Shown here in pieces: positions 15,355 to 25,027 of a stretch of DNA of 35,470 bases. Source of the DNA: Atribacterota bacterium (GTDB taxonomy: Bacteria > Atribacterota > Phoenicimicrobiia > Phoenicimicrobiales > Stramentimicrobiaceae). The position numbers and the translations under genes were made by a program. The notes beneath the pieces were generated by a model. The model did not search any database and was not told where the DNA came from. It saw only the letters and a list, made by a program, of their open reading frames with translations. The stretch covers positions 1 through 35,470 of the forward strand of contig JAQVMU010000009.1 of the NCBI GenBank assembly GCA_028703475.1, given 5' to 3'. The first letter of the stretch is position 1. Each line of letters opens with the position of its first letter.

Positions 15355-16476
15355 TTAAGGATTAACAGTATCAAAATACTCATAATTGCCATTAACTACT
15401 TTCACCAAAACAGCTGGTTTCACTGCATCACCAGTTTCATTTATAGTAATAGAGCCGCCTGCACCGGGGAAATCTACTGTTGCCGCAAGAGCATCTCTAA
15501 TAGCTACTGGATCTAACGAACCGGCTCTTTCTATAGCATCAAGCATTAAATTATAGGAATCATAGGTAAGAATTGCCACAGCATCAGGAGCTAAATCATA
15601 TTTTTCTCTGAAAAGTTCGGCAAATTTTTCACCCTCCGGATTTAGAGGCTGATCCTCGGCAAAGAAAGTACTGGCTATTAAACCCTCAGCAGCTTCTCCT
15701 GCTAAATCTATTAATACCGGGTTATGTAGAGTATCTCCTCCTAAATACATACCTTCATATCCTAATTCTCTCCCCTGGATTGCGATTAAAGCAACATCTC
15801 CAAAATAGCCGGGGAAAAACAGGGCTTCTGCCCCGGAATTAATAATCTGGGATAATTGGGCACTAAAATCCTGGTCACCGGTATTGTATTTTGTATCACT
15901 GACTATTTCTCCACCCAGTTCTTCAAATGTTCTTTTGTAAAAATTAGCCAAACCTACTGAATAATCCTGGGCAATATCAACTAAAAGTGCTGCTTTGGTG
16001 ATTCCCAGGTCATTATAAGTATAACGGGCCATTACTTCACCCTGGAAAGGATCAATAAAACATGCACGAAAAACATAGTCTTTACCCTGAGTAACCAAAG
16101 GATTTGTTGCAGTACCGGAAATCATCGGGATTCCTGCTTTATCGGCAACTTCTCCACCCGGAATTGCCATACCGCTACCATAGCTGACAAAAACTCCAAT
16201 AACGCCATCTCTTTCAATTAGTCTGGATACTGCACTGGCAGCTTCTACCTTATCACTTTTATTATCAACAAGAACCAGTTCAACCGGTTTTCCTAATACT
16301 GTGGGGTTTTGTTCATGGGCGAGTTCATATCCGCGCATACAGAGTTCCCCGCCAGTGGCCATAGCACCGGTCATGGGTTCAGAAATTCCAAGTTTGACAA
16401 CATCTTGTGCAATAGCTGCATTCCCGATAAATATCATTAGTACAACTATTATCAAAATAAATAATTTTTTTTTCAT
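15355..16476 (-). CDS. livK: Branched-chain amino acid ABC substrate-binding protein
   Basis: 373 residues. A clear signal peptide (lysines 2-4, hydrophobic 5-18, cleavage after AIA at 23) leads a type I periplasmic binding fold of the Leu/Ile/Val family (Peripla_BP_6). The mature start VVKLGISEPMTGAMATGGEL is typical, as is VLVDNKSDKVEAASAVSRLI. No lipobox cysteine is present, so it would be soluble in a periplasm in a diderm. SD AAAAGGAG precedes the ATG. It heads the operon livK-livH-livM-livG-livF. The real ligand may be an amino acid, amide or urea. It lacks features that would separate these. Confidence 0.92.
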   Translation of the reverse strand: MKKKLFILIIVVLMIFIGNAAIAQDVVKLGISEPMTGAMATGGELCMRGYELAHEQNPTVLGKPVELVLVDNKSDKVEAASAVSRLIERDGVIGVFVSYGSGMAIPGGEVADKAGIPMISGTATNPLVTQGKDYVFRACFIDPFQGEVMARYTYNDLGITKAALLVDIAQDYSVGLANFYKRTFEELGGEIVSDTKYNTGDQDFSAQLSQIINSGAEALFFPGYFGDVALIAIQGRELGYEGMYLGGDTLHNPVLIDLAGEAAEGLIASTFFAEDQPLNPEGEKFAELFREKYDLAPDAVAILTYDSYNLMLDAIERAGSLDPVAIRDALAATVDFPGAGGSITINETGDAVKPAVLVKVVNGNYEYFDTVNP

Positions 16477-17141
16477 TCTTCTCTCCTTTTAATATAAAAC
16501 TCATTTTTTGTTTTTAATATACTTATCGTATTAAATAAATATATATTATGTATTTATTTTGTCCCCTCACCTCCTATAATATTTACTTTTTCAGATAAAA
16601 GGTACTGAGTATGTTGGCAAGCTTTTGTCTATTTGTTTAATTCTTTCATTTTAATAAAATATAATACACAATTATATTAATAATATAAGGAACTAGTACC
16701 AATACTTAGTGTAAGATAACATATTTAATATAACAATATAGTATATCATATTTTTTCTTAAGGTATATTTTCAGCAGTATTCATCTTAAAGTAATTCTAA
16801 AAAAACTTTTTATCAGGTTGCATTTTTATAGATATTATCTATTAATGAAAAGCATGGTTTAGGTAAAAATAAAACAATACAGGCTATGGTTATTTTTATT
16901 TTTTTTTATTCTTTCTCATTATATAAAAATAAATATTAAATTCCTTTATTTTCTTGCCTATGTTTAAATTCTTCTAAAAAGAAAATCTTGTAGTTACTAT
17001 TATTTTAAATATTATTTATATTATAGCTCTTTGTTTTACAAAAAACTATTAAATTATTATATTTTATTAAATTGCTAAACATTTTTAAATGATAAAATTG
17101 TAAAATACAACTACTAAAATATTAATTATTATTAAAAAGTA
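16477..17141. other. 665-bp AT-rich intergenic region upstream of livK
   Basis: No gene, RNA gene or long repeat is recognisable. Extremely AT-rich. An orphan SD (AGGAGGTGA on the minus strand, 16575-16567) sits about 90 nt before the livK start with no usable start codon behind it. Promoter-like AT boxes exist but none is convincing. Confidence 0.5.
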
Positions 17142-17891
17142 TCATCTTATTTCGGCCATATTGCCTGTATTTCTTAATATTGTCAATACTTTCTCCGGAT
17201 AATTGGTAATTATTATATCAATCTTATTTGAAATTAACTGTTTGATTATTTTTTTATCATCAACAGGCCAAACATATACTTTTATATTATTCTTATGGCA
17301 GGAATGAATAATGTCAGGTGAAACACTGAAATAATGGGGATGTATCGCATCTACACCCATCCTTTTAGCATAAAACCAGGGTTGGTATAGTTTTGAAACA
17401 TACAATAATCCTGTTTTAATATCATGGCTTAATTCTTTAATTCTGGCTATGCTGTAGTGATTAAATGAAGAGCATACAATCTTGTTTTCCATTTTCATCT
17501 TTTTTATTATGCTTACTAATTCTTTTTCAATATTATTGTATTTTACTATTACATTCTTAATTTCAATATTGATTAACTTAAAACTGCTGGTCATTTCTAA
17601 TGCTTCTTCCAATGTTAAAATTTTTTCTCCGGTAAATTCAGGAGAAAAGTAGCTTCCGGCATCTAATTGTTTTATTTCTTTTAATGTTAGGTCTTTAATG
17701 TAACCAATACCATTGGTGGTACGGTCTACACGTTCATCATGTATGACAACCAGTTTTTTATCCTTTGTCATCTGTACATCAAACTCTATTCCGTCTGCAC
17801 CAATCTGAAAGGCTTTTTTAAATGCAATTGCTGTATTTTCAGGTGCTATTTTTGATGCACCCCGATGGGCTAAAACGAGAGTATTAATCAT
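17142..17891 (-). CDS. Glycerophosphodiester phosphodiesterase
   Basis: 249 residues, a complete GDPD domain that hydrolyses glycerophosphodiesters to glycerol-3-phosphate and an alcohol. Catalytic and metal-binding landmarks: HRGAS (9-13) with His9, PENT (17-20), GADGIEFDVQMTKD with Glu36 and Asp38, IHDE with His51, then RTTNGIG. Glu112 region (NIEIK) supplies another ligand. No signal peptide, so it is cytoplasmic, like UgpQ. AAGGAG precedes the ATG. Not embedded in a glycerol uptake operon; the next gene upstream is 104 bp away. Confidence 0.93.
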   Translation of the reverse strand: MINTLVLAHRGASKIAPENTAIAFKKAFQIGADGIEFDVQMTKDKKLVVIHDERVDRTTNGIGYIKDLTLKEIKQLDAGSYFSPEFTGEKILTLEEALEMTSSFKLINIEIKNVIVKYNNIEKELVSIIKKMKMENKIVCSSFNHYSIARIKELSHDIKTGLLYVSKLYQPWFYAKRMGVDAIHPHYFSVSPDIIHSCHKNNIKVYVWPVDDKKIIKQLISNKIDIIITNYPEKVLTILRNTGNMAEIR

Positions 17892-17995
17892 TTTTTGTTC
17901 TCCTTACATTGATGTTTGCTCTTCCCCTAAAAAATAGTCTTAAATATAAATATCTTTCATTGCCAAGCCATAATTTTGTTTTAAAAAAACTGTAA

Positions 17996-18592
17996 TTAAC
18001 TACATTCATTAAAACTATATCTTTTTATAGGCAAAAAAGCATGTACCTGCTTTTTATACTCAGCGTAATCCTTACCAAACTTATCATGCAAATATTTGTT
18101 TTCTTTAAATGCACTTATATTTAAGAAAAGAATGATTAAAAAAATAAAAAATAATATCAAAAATACTTCAAATAAAGAAAAAGGATGGTTATTTATTCCA
18201 ATTACTATTCCTCCAAAAATAAATATATGAATACCTGTATAAAGTGGGTGTCTGATGTAACTGTATATTCCTACTTTTATAATTTTTGTAGAAGAAAGAA
18301 TATGGCCAGCCCATGCATGATACTTCCCCAAATCAAGTTTGGCTTTTATAACTAATAATGTACCGATAATGTTAGCAATCAATCCTAAATAACTGGATAA
18401 ACAAATATTTTCCAGATTAAAAATAAGATAAATAAATATAACAATAGGAATAGCATAAAATATTTTAATTAATAGAATAACGTGTTTCTGTATTAGTGGT
18501 TTCATACCTTCTTTACTTCTAAAATCAGAAACAAAAAAAGAAAATAATGCTAATACAAAAAGGGCAGCAAATTTAAATAAGTATAAGTTCAT
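17996..18592 (-). CDS. Isoprenylcysteine/phospholipid-type integral membrane methyltransferase
   Basis: 198 residues with about five membrane helices. The C-terminal half shows the ICMT/PEMT signature: SYIRHPLYTGIH (111-122), then Glu164 and GKDYAEYKKQVHAFLP (173-188), which bind S-adenosylmethionine at the membrane face. Bacterial members lack prenylated protein substrates and their natural substrate is generally unknown; lipid or quinone-related compounds are possible. AAGGA precedes the ATG. The nitroreductase gene ends 32 bp upstream, consistent with cotranscription. Confidence 0.85.
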   Translation of the reverse strand: MNLYLFKFAALFVLALFSFFVSDFRSKEGMKPLIQKHVILLIKIFYAIPIVIFIYLIFNLENICLSSYLGLIANIIGTLLVIKAKLDLGKYHAWAGHILSSTKIIKVGIYSYIRHPLYTGIHIFIFGGIVIGINNHPFSLFEVFLILFFIFLIILFLNISAFKENKYLHDKFGKDYAEYKKQVHAFLPIKRYSFNECS

Positions 18593-18624
18593 CTTCTTCC
18601 TTTTTATTGCCTATTTTTTTAATA

Positions 18625-19287
18625 CTATTCATACCAAACAAAATATTCATTCAGCTCTTTTTTAATACTGCGATAGCTATTTAGCCTTGCATTAAAATCA
18701 GGATAACCTAAAGATATACAGGCAATTAATTTCTTTTTGCTATCAATTTCTAAAAATTTTTTAATTTCACCGGCATAGCCAGTTACTGAAGCCTGTATAC
18801 AACTGCCGATACCTTTACTATAAGCTGCCAGAATAAAATTTTGGGCAAATAACCCCATGTCAAATATAGACCAACCGCTTAGATTCTTCTCCATAAAGAG
18901 AAATGCCACACACGGAGCTCCATAAAATTCATAATTCATTAAATTAAACTTTTTCCTCTCAACTTTATCTTCCCTTGCAATTCCTAAAATTTTAAGCCTC
19001 CGGGCTCCATGTTCTCTTGTTCTCTTTTCCATTTCCGATGGCCAGTCAACTGGAAAATCAATATCCGGTTTTGGAGGGGTTTCGCTTTTTGCTAATTCTA
19101 ATAACTTTTCACTTAATTTATTTTTCCTGGTCCCGCTTACTACTGCTACATCCCAGGGTTGTGTGTTAGTGTAAGATGGTGAATTTCCGGCAACTTTTAA
19201 AATTTCCTCTATGTCTCCTCTTAAAATATCTTTAGCTAAAAAACCCCTGATACTCTGTCTTTTTATTATTCCTTCATAAAGATCCAT
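18625..19287 (-). CDS. Nitroreductase family flavoprotein
   Basis: 220 residues, FMN-dependent nitroreductase fold. Landmarks: KRQSIRGF (FMN phosphate-binding Arg and Ser at 9-16), the PSYTNTQPWDVAVV segment (dimer and FMN contact), and the C-terminal GIGSCIQASVTGY region with ISLGYPD. Reduces nitro compounds, quinones or enones with NAD(P)H. Start at ATG 19287, because GGAGGT (19297-19292) lies 4 nt before it; the ATG four codons upstream overlaps that SD. Sits between the ICMT-like and metalloprotease genes in a same-strand series. Confidence 0.9.
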   Translation of the reverse strand: MDLYEGIIKRQSIRGFLAKDILRGDIEEILKVAGNSPSYTNTQPWDVAVVSGTRKNKLSEKLLELAKSETPPKPDIDFPVDWPSEMEKRTREHGARRLKILGIAREDKVERKKFNLMNYEFYGAPCVAFLFMEKNLSGWSIFDMGLFAQNFILAAYSKGIGSCIQASVTGYAGEIKKFLEIDSKKKLIACISLGYPDFNARLNSYRSIKKELNEYFVWYE

Positions 19288-19362
19288 TGTGACCTCCATT
19301 AAGAATTAAAATTTTCTAAAGTAATGGTTGATTTTGTTATGGTAATCACCCTTTACAGCAAC

Positions 19363-20040
19363 TTAAATTGTTAATAGATAACCATTTTTTTTGAGCCAGT
19401 TTCTCTGTATTTTATAATCCGGCATTATTGAATCAACTTTTTTCCAAAAATTTTTAGAATGATTTTTTTCAATAATATGAATAAGCTCATGGACAACTAC
19501 ATAGTTCACAACTGAAATTGGCGCCATTATCAGTCGCCATGAAAAATATAGATTATTTAATCCGGTGCAGGAACCCCATTGTTTGCAGGCATTGGAAATT
19601 TTTAATTTATTATAATCTAAACCAATTTTTTGGGCATAATACTTTGCACGATGAAAGATTACATTTTTGGCTTCCTTCTTATACCAAAGCATAAAAGCAG
19701 ACCTTATATCAATAACTTTTTCAGACAAACTAAAAAATCCTCTGTCAAATAATAAAGGGCTTGCCTGCTCTTCTGAACTAATTATTCTTAAGGGATACCT
19801 CTCTCCTAAATAAAAAAATTTCTCACCATTAACAAATCTTATTTGAGAAATTATTTTATCGCGGGAATTTATTTCTTGAATCTTTTTTTCTATCCACCTT
19901 GTATGTTTAGAAACTATCTTTTCAATTTCACTTTCTTTAAATTTTAACGGTGTTCTAACAATTAAAGAAGTATCATCACAAACCTTTAAAGAAACAGTCT
20001 TTCTATTGCTCTTGATAATCTTTTTTATTTTTATTTCCAT
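19363..20040 (-). CDS. YgjP-like zinc metallopeptidase (DUF45, M48-related)
   Basis: 225 residues. The C-terminal half carries the WGSCTGLNNLYFSWRLIMAP segment typical of the family, then VVHELIHIIEKNHSKNFW with HELIH as the zinc-binding HExxH and the following HxxxFW histidine as third ligand. The N-terminal half holds the KKIIKSNRKTVSLKV and RTPLKF strands of this family. YgjP/DUF45 proteins are cytosolic minigluzincins with poorly known substrates. Start ATG 20040 is chosen with GGTGG 5 nt upstream; a TTG twelve bases further up is less likely. Confidence 0.88.
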   Translation of the reverse strand: MEIKIKKIIKSNRKTVSLKVCDDTSLIVRTPLKFKESEIEKIVSKHTRWIEKKIQEINSRDKIISQIRFVNGEKFFYLGERYPLRIISSEEQASPLLFDRGFFSLSEKVIDIRSAFMLWYKKEAKNVIFHRAKYYAQKIGLDYNKLKISNACKQWGSCTGLNNLYFSWRLIMAPISVVNYVVVHELIHIIEKNHSKNFWKKVDSIMPDYKIQRNWLKKNGYLLTI

Positions 20041-20105
20041 TTTATCCACCAAATTGCTAAATTATTACATACAATTTTATGTTTTTTAAATCTAAACAAT
20101 GCTTC

Positions 20106-20154
20106 AGTATAACATGGTTATACTATTAGTATTAAAAAGCCGGATTAGTTGCAA
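20106..20154 (-). promoter_or_regulatory. Promoter with overlapping palindromic operator
   Basis: On the minus strand TTGCAA (20154-20149), a 17-bp spacer and TACTAA (20131-20126), followed at once by a perfect palindrome AGTATAAC-ATG-GTTATACT (20106-20124, as on the plus strand). The dyad would cover the transcription start, the classic position of a repressor operator. It would drive the metalloprotease and the genes after it. Confidence 0.42.
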
Positions 20155-20159
20155 CCGTT

Positions 20160-22217
20160 TTATAATTCTTGAAAATAATCTGTAATCCCTTCCATTATAG
20201 CTGCTGCAAACTCTTTTTGGAAAGCAGGTTGCAATAAATACCAGTTATCTTCAGGATGCATCATAAAAGCAGTTTCTATCATTACACTTGGAATCTGTGG
20301 GCGTCTTAAAACAACCAAATCACTTCTCTGCCAAACTCTTGCCAAGGGTAAACCAATTCTGCTTATCAATTTTTCCATCATGATTTCTGCTAAAATCTCA
20401 TTAAAATCAAAATTATAAATAGTCATATGTCCATGATAATTTACAGCATCTGCTCCTACAGCATGGGCATTAGCATGAATGCTTATAAACAGGTCTGCTT
20501 TATTACTGACAGCAAAATCAATGCGTTCATAGAGATCCACATTTACATCCCCACTACGTGTCATAAGCACTTTCGCCCCGTTCTCTTCAAGCATGTCCTT
20601 GAGGTATTTACCAATTTCCAATACTACATCTTTTTCATGAACATTTCCAGGACCAATAGCACCGGTATGATTCCCTCCATGCCCTGGATCAACAACTATA
20701 GTGCGTCCCTGTATCGGATTATTGCTGTTGATTTCAGGGGATTTACATATGCTTATCTCCAGTCCTGTTTTGCTCCATTGATAATCAAAACCGGTTATAG
20801 ATTGATAAAGACCAACTGTTATTATCATTGCGTCTTGACCTTCTTCCGGAATAGGCTCTACTTTTATCTCTTGTAAAGAAGGTGCCATACCTTGATATAT
20901 AATATTATTACTATCGCTCATACCATATAAAACAATCCTGAGTCCGTTTTTATCATCTTTTATGAGAAAAGGAATGCCTTCTTTTATATCAATGACAACT
21001 GTCACTTTTTCACTGTTTTCGCTAATCCGGATTTTAGAAATATCACCACCGGGATTTTGGGGTGAATTTTGAACTTCGCGAACATCATCCTCATGAATCA
21101 AATAATTATTTTCTCCCAATTTCACACGCAGATAGTCTCCCGCAGTGCCCGTAACCTCAAAAAGTGTCCCGGGTAATAAGTAATATCCTAATACTTCAGT
21201 GGGCAAACCATCTCCACCCAGGGTAGAACTTTGAAAAGCAAAAGAATCTTCTTTAACTCGATGAATTCTGGCTTGTTCACCTGCCACTTCAACCACTTTT
21301 AGAGAAGGCTTAGAAAAAACACTAACCTTACCTGGCAGTTCTTTGCTTATTTTCTCATCTCCCTTGTGTAAAGTAACTGTGATAGCCTGGGGAGTCATTT
21401 CCCCCATTAAAAGTAGATCTTCTTCTTTGATTGTATAACTGCCTTTATATATTCCTCTGCCATTAAGCGGCAAATTAGAATCTAAGAGCTCTTTCATGTC
21501 AATTTCTTTTGACTTTTTACCAATCTGGAAACTGGCCTCAGCTTCCGGACTGCCCTGAAACATTACCCTTATTTCATCGCCGATCCTCAACTCCTGATTT
21601 TTTTGAGGTTGCATGCGGGTGGAATGAATTGTTAAAGGGCTGGTTGGTATCTCTTCCCATATCCGTGGATAAAACACTGTTCTCTCAGCTGATGTTTGCT
21701 CATTTCCGCGAGCGGCAGTAATCACAATTGGCACTCTTTCTCCCTCTGGAATATCAATAACAGTAAGGAAATTACCGGTTCTAAAGTCATGAAGCTGAAC
21801 CTCTTCATCATTAACAGTAACACTGATATCAGGTGAAGCATCAGTTGTTCCAAAAACATACAAAGGACTATTCCATATAGTTAGTTCTGTTTGGGAAGGG
21901 AATGCTACATTCAAATAAGGTTTTTCTATCTCTTCCTGCCACATTCTTAGTTTTTCTAATATTTCAAGAGAAAAGCCCTTCTCATGGACTTCTCTGACAA
22001 ATACCCTCTGCTCTTGTTCCGGTAATTCTTCCAATAAATCAATAAATTCTATTTCATAAATATCGAGTTCTCCCAGGGTAGCAAGATATATGGCATAAAT
22101 AGCGGGAAATCTCCCTTCCAGATATTCACGTACATTAATAGTATTTGCGAGAGATATAGTAATATATATAAATAAGATAAAAATTATAATTAACAAACAA
22201 GATATTGTTCTTTTCAT
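20160..22217 (-). CDS. N-acetylmuramoyl-L-alanine amidase with SH3-like and AMIN domains
   Basis: 685 residues, exported (signal peptide about 1-25, ending in ISLAN). Layout: an uncharacterised beta-rich N-terminal part (about 100-295), an SH3b-like domain (about 305-380), an AMIN domain (about 395-495, targeting to envelope or septal structures) and Amidase_3 (about 505-682). Zinc and catalytic residues: His in VVDPGHGG (about 511), Glu in HEKD (about 525), His in SIHANAH (about 576) and Glu in MIETAF (about 646). It cuts the bond between muramic acid and the peptide stem. The long N-terminal region is more than twice the length of AmiC and may bind the wall or a partner. SD AAAGAG is weak. 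Confidence 0.93.
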   Translation of the reverse strand: MKRTISCLLIIIFILFIYITISLANTINVREYLEGRFPAIYAIYLATLGELDIYEIEFIDLLEELPEQEQRVFVREVHEKGFSLEILEKLRMWQEEIEKPYLNVAFPSQTELTIWNSPLYVFGTTDASPDISVTVNDEEVQLHDFRTGNFLTVIDIPEGERVPIVITAARGNEQTSAERTVFYPRIWEEIPTSPLTIHSTRMQPQKNQELRIGDEIRVMFQGSPEAEASFQIGKKSKEIDMKELLDSNLPLNGRGIYKGSYTIKEEDLLLMGEMTPQAITVTLHKGDEKISKELPGKVSVFSKPSLKVVEVAGEQARIHRVKEDSFAFQSSTLGGDGLPTEVLGYYLLPGTLFEVTGTAGDYLRVKLGENNYLIHEDDVREVQNSPQNPGGDISKIRISENSEKVTVVIDIKEGIPFLIKDDKNGLRIVLYGMSDSNNIIYQGMAPSLQEIKVEPIPEEGQDAMIITVGLYQSITGFDYQWSKTGLEISICKSPEINSNNPIQGRTIVVDPGHGGNHTGAIGPGNVHEKDVVLEIGKYLKDMLEENGAKVLMTRSGDVNVDLYERIDFAVSNKADLFISIHANAHAVGADAVNYHGHMTIYNFDFNEILAEIMMEKLISRIGLPLARVWQRSDLVVLRRPQIPSVMIETAFMMHPEDNWYLLQPAFQKEFAAAIMEGITDYFQEL

Positions 22218-22257
22218 TTACTCTTTAACCATTCATTTTACTGATTATTTCAATTGT

Positions 22258-22839
22258 CTATTTATTTTTATAATGGATAATTTTATTTAATAATTTGGGT
22301 ATATTTCCCTTAAACTCTTTTGCCAGTATATCCATATACACCTGGTTATAAGTTTCTCCACCTAAAATATATGCTTCTCTTCTTATGCCAATTTCCTTAA
22401 ACCCGCATTTTTTATAACATCTTATTGCTCTCTTGTTAAAAGAATGAACTCTTAAAAAAATACTATTCATATTTAATAAATTAAAAGAATAATCCAGCAA
22501 TAAATTCATTGCTTCAGTCCCATATCCTTTGTTCCAGTATTTTTTGCTACCAATAAATATGCCTGCCTCGGCTGTTCTATTTATCTTGTCTACACTTAAT
22601 AAACCACAAATACCTATCAACTCGTCATTTTTTAATTTTATTATAGAAAAATGATATCCTTCCTTGTATAAATTTTCCAATATTTGTTTTTCTTGTTCTA
22701 TTGTAAAAATACAAGGAGCAATTGACAGGTTTAAAGTCAAATCGAGATTATTTACCCATTCAGTGAACTGCTGTGCATCATCTATATTTATTGGTGATAA
22801 ATATAGATTTTTATCAACTATTTTTTTAAAATATTTAAT
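22258..22839 (-). CDS. GNAT acetyltransferase (RimJ/RimL type) with probable ATT start
   Basis: GCN5-family acetyltransferase. The acetyl-CoA loop is seen in NKGYGTEAMNLLLDYSF, preceded by AEAGIFIGSKKYW and followed by LRVHSFNKRAIRCYKKCGF, all typical of RimJ/RimL proteins. Starting at the first ATG/GTG/TTG codon (TTG at 22740) would remove the first strand. The same frame is open upstream and encodes a family-typical N-terminus (KYFKKIVDKNLYLSPINIDD, then TEWVNNLDL). The only codon placed properly behind the excellent SD GGAGGAG (22852-22846) is ATT at 22839, spacing 6 nt. With it the protein has 193 residues, the normal length. It starts 39 bp after the sugar-permease stop, so it is probably the last gene of that operon. 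Confidence 0.82.
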   Translation of the reverse strand: MKYFKKIVDKNLYLSPINIDDAQQFTEWVNNLDLTLNLSIAPCIFTIEQEKQILENLYKEGYHFSIIKLKNDELIGICGLLSVDKINRTAEAGIFIGSKKYWNKGYGTEAMNLLLDYSFNLLNMNSIFLRVHSFNKRAIRCYKKCGFKEIGIRREAYILGGETYNQVYMDILAKEFKGNIPKLLNKIIHYKNK

Positions 22840-22878
22840 AAGAATCTCCTCCGATCTAAAATTTACCCTGAACCCTTT

Positions 22879-24102
22879 TTATGTCTTCTTTCTATTCCTG
22901 GTCGCTACATCAAATACTACTGCAGCTACTAAAACAAGGGCTCTTACAATATATTGATAGGATATATCAATACCCATCAAATTCATACCACTGGTCAATG
23001 ACATCATTACAAAGGCACCAACAATAGATCCGGTAACTTTTCCAATACCACCTGAGGGTGAAGCACCGCCTACAAAAGCGGCTGCTATTGCATCCAATTC
23101 AAATAATGTCCCTGCTGTTGTAGTTGCTGATTTAAAACGGGAAGCATACAGTATACCTGATAAGGCTGCAAGTACTCCCATTGAACAAAATACAATATAT
23201 GTTATTTTTTTTACACTTATTCCTGTTAACTGTGCGGCTTCTGGATTACCGCCAACAGCATAAATATGTCTACCAAGATTGGTTCTGGTCATAACAAAAT
23301 GATATAATAGCACCACGACTATCACAATTACTGCTGTCCATGATAGACCTCTATATCCTGACATTATCCAGGTAATAGCTCCGATTAATGCTGACATAAA
23401 AATCAATTTTAGAATAAAAAAATGGACTGGAGAGACTTTAAATTTATGGTATATCATCCTATTGCGTTTTTTGATTGCACTAATAATATAAAATATAATT
23501 ACCAAAATTCCCAGCAAAAGTGTCAGTTTATGCACTCCTGCTAAAATTCCTATATCAGGAGTATAAGGAATATCAGGAATATAACCATTTCCTATAGCAT
23601 TAAAGGAATCATTTGTAATAACAACGGTACCTCTGTGCATGGTTACCAGCTGCAATGCTCCTCTATAACCCAACCAACCGGCAAGTGTGGCTACAAAAGC
23701 AGGTATTTTCATCTGCCCTACTAAAAAACCAGTCAAAAAACCTGCCATAGCCCCTAAAATTACTATTAAAGCTATGCTAACAGGAGCAGACATTTGCCAG
23801 AATTCCATTGCAGTCGCCACTACTGCACCTAAAAAACCTGATAGGTAACCAACTGAAAGATCGATATGTGATATTATTATTACCAGTGTCATTCCAATGG
23901 CTAATATTGCTATATACCCGGTCTGATTTATTAAATTGCTTATGTTCCTTGATGAAAGAAAAATACCTTTTGTAGTAATAGAAAAGATTATTATAATAAC
24001 CAGTAAAGCAATATACATACCCCATTCACGAATATTCTCTTGAAACATCCTGTTTACATCTTTAATTAATGTGGCTTTTTCAGGATTATTTGCTCTTGCC
24101 AT
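22879..24102 (-). CDS. CUT2-type sugar ABC transporter permease
   Basis: About 407 residues and ten membrane helices, RbsC/XylH/FrcC family. Landmarks: [54 protein letters not shown] and [14 protein letters not shown], then [20 protein letters not shown]. The position of an internal hydrophilic loop after helix six is longer than in RbsC, as in XylH. Start ATG 24102 is chosen because AAGGAGGG lies about 10 nt upstream; the frame opens earlier but lacks an SD. It overlaps the ATPase gene by 17 bp, so translation is coupled. Confidence 0.92.
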   Translation of the reverse strand: MARANNPEKATLIKDVNRMFQENIREWGMYIALLVIIIIFSITTKGIFLSSRNISNLINQTGYIAILAIGMTLVIIISHIDLSVGYLSGFLGAVVATAMEFWQMSAPVSIALIVILGAMAGFLTGFLVGQMKIPAFVATLAGWLGYRGALQLVTMHRGTVVITNDSFNAIGNGYIPDIPYTPDIGILAGVHKLTLLLGILVIIFYIISAIKKRNRMIYHKFKVSPVHFFILKLIFMSALIGAITWIMSGYRGLSWTAVIVIVVVLLYHFVMTRTNLGRHIYAVGGNPEAAQLTGISVKKITYIVFCSMGVLAALSGILYASRFKSATTTAGTLFELDAIAAAFVGGASPSGGIGKVTGSIVGAFVMMSLTSGMNLMGIDISYQYIVRALVLVAAVVFDVATRNRKKT

Positions 24103-24892
24103 CAGACCTTTTCCCTCCTTCTTCAGCAAAATCGTCACGTGCACCAACAATATATGCCACTACATGCTCCCGAAATGTATCAATATCACCTGTAACCTCT
24201 GTATCGCAGACCTTACGTCCCTGGCGTAAAACTATCATTCTATCACTAACCTGATAGATATCCTCTATGCGATGACTTATTATAATAATGGAATTACCCT
24301 GTGCCTTTAGTTCTTTTACCAAATCAAGTACTTTTTCAATTGCCGCTACACTTAATGCTGCCGTTGGCTCATCCATTATAGTAACTTTGGCATCAAATGC
24401 AGTTGCACGGGCAATTGCTATCGCTTGTCTTTGGCCACCAGAAAGGCTTTCGACTCTTAACCGAACAGAAGAAATATCAATTTTTAATCTATTCAAGAGT
24501 CTTTCTGTTTCTTTTTCCATGTAGTGTTCATCTAATATACCTATCGGTCCTAATTGCATGCTTGTTTTTTCTCTGCCCATAAATACATTTGCAACTACAT
24601 CTAAATTATTAGCAAGTGCCAGATCCTGATATACCATCTCAATTCCCTGCCGGTGTGCATCCTGGGAACTTGTCATATGTATTTTTTTACCTTCCACAAT
24701 AATTTCTCCTCCATCCGGGATATATGCCCCACTGAGGATTTTCATTAAAGTAGATTTACCAGCTGCATTATCTCCAACCAATCCCAGTACTTCATTATGA
24801 TGTAACACCAAATCTACTCCTTTTAATGCCTGCACACCGCCAAAATTTTTTTTAATATTACGCATTTCTACAACTGGTATTTTTTCAGCCAT
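24086..24892 (-). CDS. CUT2-type sugar ABC transporter ATPase, single domain
   Basis: 268 residues with one nucleotide-binding domain. Most CUT2 ATPases (RbsA, XylG) are double-length; a single domain matches the FrcA branch. Walker A is GDNAAGKST (about 37-45), signature LSGGQRQ, Walker [12 protein letters not shown]-loop IISHR. The two-copy ATPase must therefore form as a homodimer under the permease. GAGGGG lies before the ATG. It is second in the order binding protein, ATPase, permease. Confidence 0.93.
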   Translation of the reverse strand: MAEKIPVVEMRNIKKNFGGVQALKGVDLVLHHNEVLGLVGDNAAGKSTLMKILSGAYIPDGGEIIVEGKKIHMTSSQDAHRQGIEMVYQDLALANNLDVVANVFMGREKTSMQLGPIGILDEHYMEKETERLLNRLKIDISSVRLRVESLSGGQRQAIAIARATAFDAKVTIMDEPTAALSVAAIEKVLDLVKELKAQGNSIIIISHRIEDIYQVSDRMIVLRQGRKVCDTEVTGDIDTFREHVVAYIVGARDDFAEEGGKRSDGKSK

Positions 24893-25027
24893 AGTTTTCC
24901 CCTCTTTGTATTTGTATAGGAATAATTATAATTTGATAAGTGCTAAATAAAATCTAAATAATTCCATTTTTTTATATATATAATCTATTAGAAGTAGAAG
25001 CCTATTATAAATATTTAATAATTGTTT

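Noticed and set aside
20427-20876. 149-codon open frame on the plus strand
   Set aside because: Lies antisense within the amidase catalytic domain; no recognisable features.
24086-24892. Truncated double ATPase
   Set aside because: The single domain is complete, coupled to the permease and has no remnant of a second domain around it, so it matches the FrcA type.
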